Shown here piece by piece: positions 62,944 through 64,000 of a stretch of DNA of 64,000 nucleotides. Each line of letters begins with the position of its first letter. Positions within the stretch are counted from its first letter, which is position 1. This stretch comes from an uncultured Lachnospiraceae bacterium (GTDB taxonomy: Bacteria; Bacillota; Clostridia; Lachnospirales; Lachnospiraceae), in NCBI GenBank assembly GCA_910587305.1, contig CAJUKV010000016.1:12591-76590 (forward strand), in the 5' to 3' direction. The notes under the pieces are model-generated. The model had not been told where the DNA came from and did no database searches. It was given only the letters and a program-made list of their open reading frames with translations. The translations under genes and the position numbers were made by a program.

Positions 62944-63837
62944 TTAAGGATTATCCGTCTGCTTCACAAAACTTACTGTGAGGATACCGTTTTGGGTAGT
63001 TGCATTTATTATAATGGGGAAATCATAATTGTTGGTAAAGGTCAAATCCTTGTAGCCCTCCACGATTGCGGCGTCCAACCCGGCGGGTACATAGTTTACC
63101 GGCAGGGAATGGGCATATCGCTGGGTGGGCGAGATATAAGCAAGTAACATAGCCACGTAGATGGTGGAGGAAACCTGACAGATGCCGCCCCCTACACTTG
63201 AAACAATTCGTCCGCTGGCAAAGGAAGGAGCCACCACATAGCCGTTTGCAATGGTTCTGGTGCCGATGGAATTACTGAAAGAAAATTTCTCCCCGGGCTT
63301 CACAATCATACCGTTTATACGGGCGGCTGCCAGTTCCACATTGACAGCCCGATCTTCTGTGGTATCGTAGGCGGTGGAATAGGAGGAAAGAACACCTGCA
63401 GGAAATTCCGCTCCCTTTTTAAATACGGCCATGCGCCCTTCCTGCCGGCCTACGGAAATATAATGAAGGTAATAGCTGCTTAAATCCTTCACTCCGTAAA
63501 TGGGGAGAAGATCAAGATTGTTTTGCATATATGCCTTTACCTGAAAGGAGGAGTTTCCATTTCTTCCTTCTTTCATCCCAACTTTTGTAAAGTGTTCCAG
63601 CAGTGCGGCAGGGTCGTTTCCGACGGTTTGCTGTAAATCGGGGTATGTATTGTAGTAGTAATTGGCGTCAAATACGGAAGAATAATCCACGGTACTTTCA
63701 TTTGCGGCGCTGGCCGGGATGAAACCGGACAGGCTGCAGGCAAAAGCCAGAAGCAGGGCAATTATTTTTTCATAATTGGCTTTTATAATATGGTTCCATA
63801 CCGGGAGTTTTCTGATTTGCTTGGAAATTTGATTCAT
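62944..63837 (-). CDS. VanW-family protein with N-terminal signal/anchor
   Basis: A 297-residue exported protein. IIALLLAFACSLSGFIPASA is a signal peptide or anchor near residues 25-45. Residues 50-140 contain VFDANYYYNTYPDLQQTVG and HFTKVGMKEGRNGNSSFQVK, a repeat of the kind found in cell-surface Clostridia proteins. The VanW domain follows: KPGEKFSFSNSIGTRTIANG, VSSVGGGICQVSSTIYVAML. VanW proteins are linked to the cell wall but have no settled activity. It is not a vancomycin operon here; no vanHAX is near. It is single, with the tRNA upstream. Confidence 0.9.
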   Translation of the reverse strand: MNQISKQIRKLPVWNHIIKANYEKIIALLLAFACSLSGFIPASAANESTVDYSSVFDANYYYNTYPDLQQTVGNDPAALLEHFTKVGMKEGRNGNSSFQVKAYMQNNLDLLPIYGVKDLSSYYLHYISVGRQEGRMAVFKKGAEFPAGVLSSYSTAYDTTEDRAVNVELAAARINGMIVKPGEKFSFSNSIGTRTIANGYVVAPSFASGRIVSSVGGGICQVSSTIYVAMLLAYISPTQRYAHSLPVNYVPAGLDAAIVEGYKDLTFTNNYDFPIIINATTQNGILTVSFVKQTDNP

Positions 63838-63928
63838 ATTAGCCTCCTATTCCTGCCAGTTGTCCCCAAATTGGGCGTAGACATAGACTTTTTCTTCATA
63901 AAATATTAATAATAGTGGGCAGCACAAA

Positions 63929-63999
63929 AGCGGGTGATGGGAATCGAACCCACGTGTCCAGCTTGGAAGGCTGGTGTTCTACCATTGAACTACACCCGC
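63929..63999 (-). tRNA. tRNA-Gly (anticodon TCC)
   Basis: On the minus strand the 7-bp acceptor stem GCGGGTG pairs with CACCCGC. The D-arm is GTTCAATGGTAGAAC, the anticodon arm CCAGC-CTTCCAA-GCTGG with TCC at its centre, and the T-arm GTGGG-TTCGATT-CCCAT. CCA is not encoded. All four arms fold and the variable loop is short, as for glycine tRNAs. Confidence 0.96.
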
Positions 64000-64000
64000 A

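Noticed and set aside
62944..63837. Vancomycin resistance
   Set aside because: Only a VanW-domain protein is present; there are no vanH, vanA/B ligase, vanX or vanRS genes.

Overview
The window looks like a gut Clostridia chromosome, most likely Lachnospiraceae. The indications are a DegV protein, a two-gene SUF-like ABC/SufB pair, purine-end enzymes split into two genes, a cytoplasmic GH3 glucosidase, a LacI-controlled sugar ABC locus with FAD oxidoreductases, tandem large serine recombinases, and strong AGGAGG ribosome-binding sites. No taxonomic marker gene was seen, so this is inference. The only RNA gene found is a tRNA-Gly(TCC) at the right edge.

Region 1 (1-8.6 kb) is a defence island. 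It holds a Gabija-like pair (OLD-type ATPase/TOPRIM nuclease, truncated by the window edge, plus a UvrD-like helicase), a single-polypeptide MmeI-like restriction-modification enzyme, and a TIR-like (CAP12-type) protein. The TIR-like frame is broken exactly at a canonical -1 slippery heptamer. Degenerate DNA follows.

Region 2 (8.6-15 kb) is a mobile module: an XRE regulator, a DUF6870-like small protein and three overlapping large serine recombinases behind a promoter and a perfect 12-bp inverted repeat.

Region 3 (15-21.2 kb) is AT-rich accessory DNA: a DUF2281/PIN toxin-antitoxin pair, an unrecognised two-gene pair (soluble protein plus three-helix membrane protein), the tail of a lost surface protein, a tyrosine-recombinase-like protein lacking the usual histidines, and an AlbA_2 ATP-binding regulator. 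The last three lie between copies of TAACTTGACAC.

Region 4 (21.2-36.5 kb) carries a chemoreceptor and then a sugar-type catabolic locus: binding protein, two permeases, two FAD oxidoreductases and a Gfo/Idh dehydrogenase on the minus strand. A divergent LacI regulator and a third FAD oxidoreductase accompany it. Two nearly identical operators sit in the two divergent promoters. A hemerythrin-domain protein follows.

Region 5 (36.5-48.7 kb) holds an endonuclease-Q-like/UvrD fusion, a serine beta-lactamase-like protein, and a divergent cassette: an XPB-like helicase on the minus strand facing an unknown 255-aa protein and two BrxD/DUF2791-like P-loop ATPases, followed by a GH3 glucosidase. Its intergenic spaces are filled with a dispersed family of chained palindromes. 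One hairpin has a conserved loop and changed stem and sits in two leaders.

Region 6 (48.7-64 kb) is mostly housekeeping: a lipoprotein, IMP cyclohydrolase-like protein and AICAR transformylase, DegV, SufC/SufB-like pair, heterodimeric ABC exporter, Dabb protein and glycerate kinase. It ends with an AlbA_2 regulator next to duplicated direct repeats, an SGNH esterase, a VanW-family protein and tRNA-Gly.
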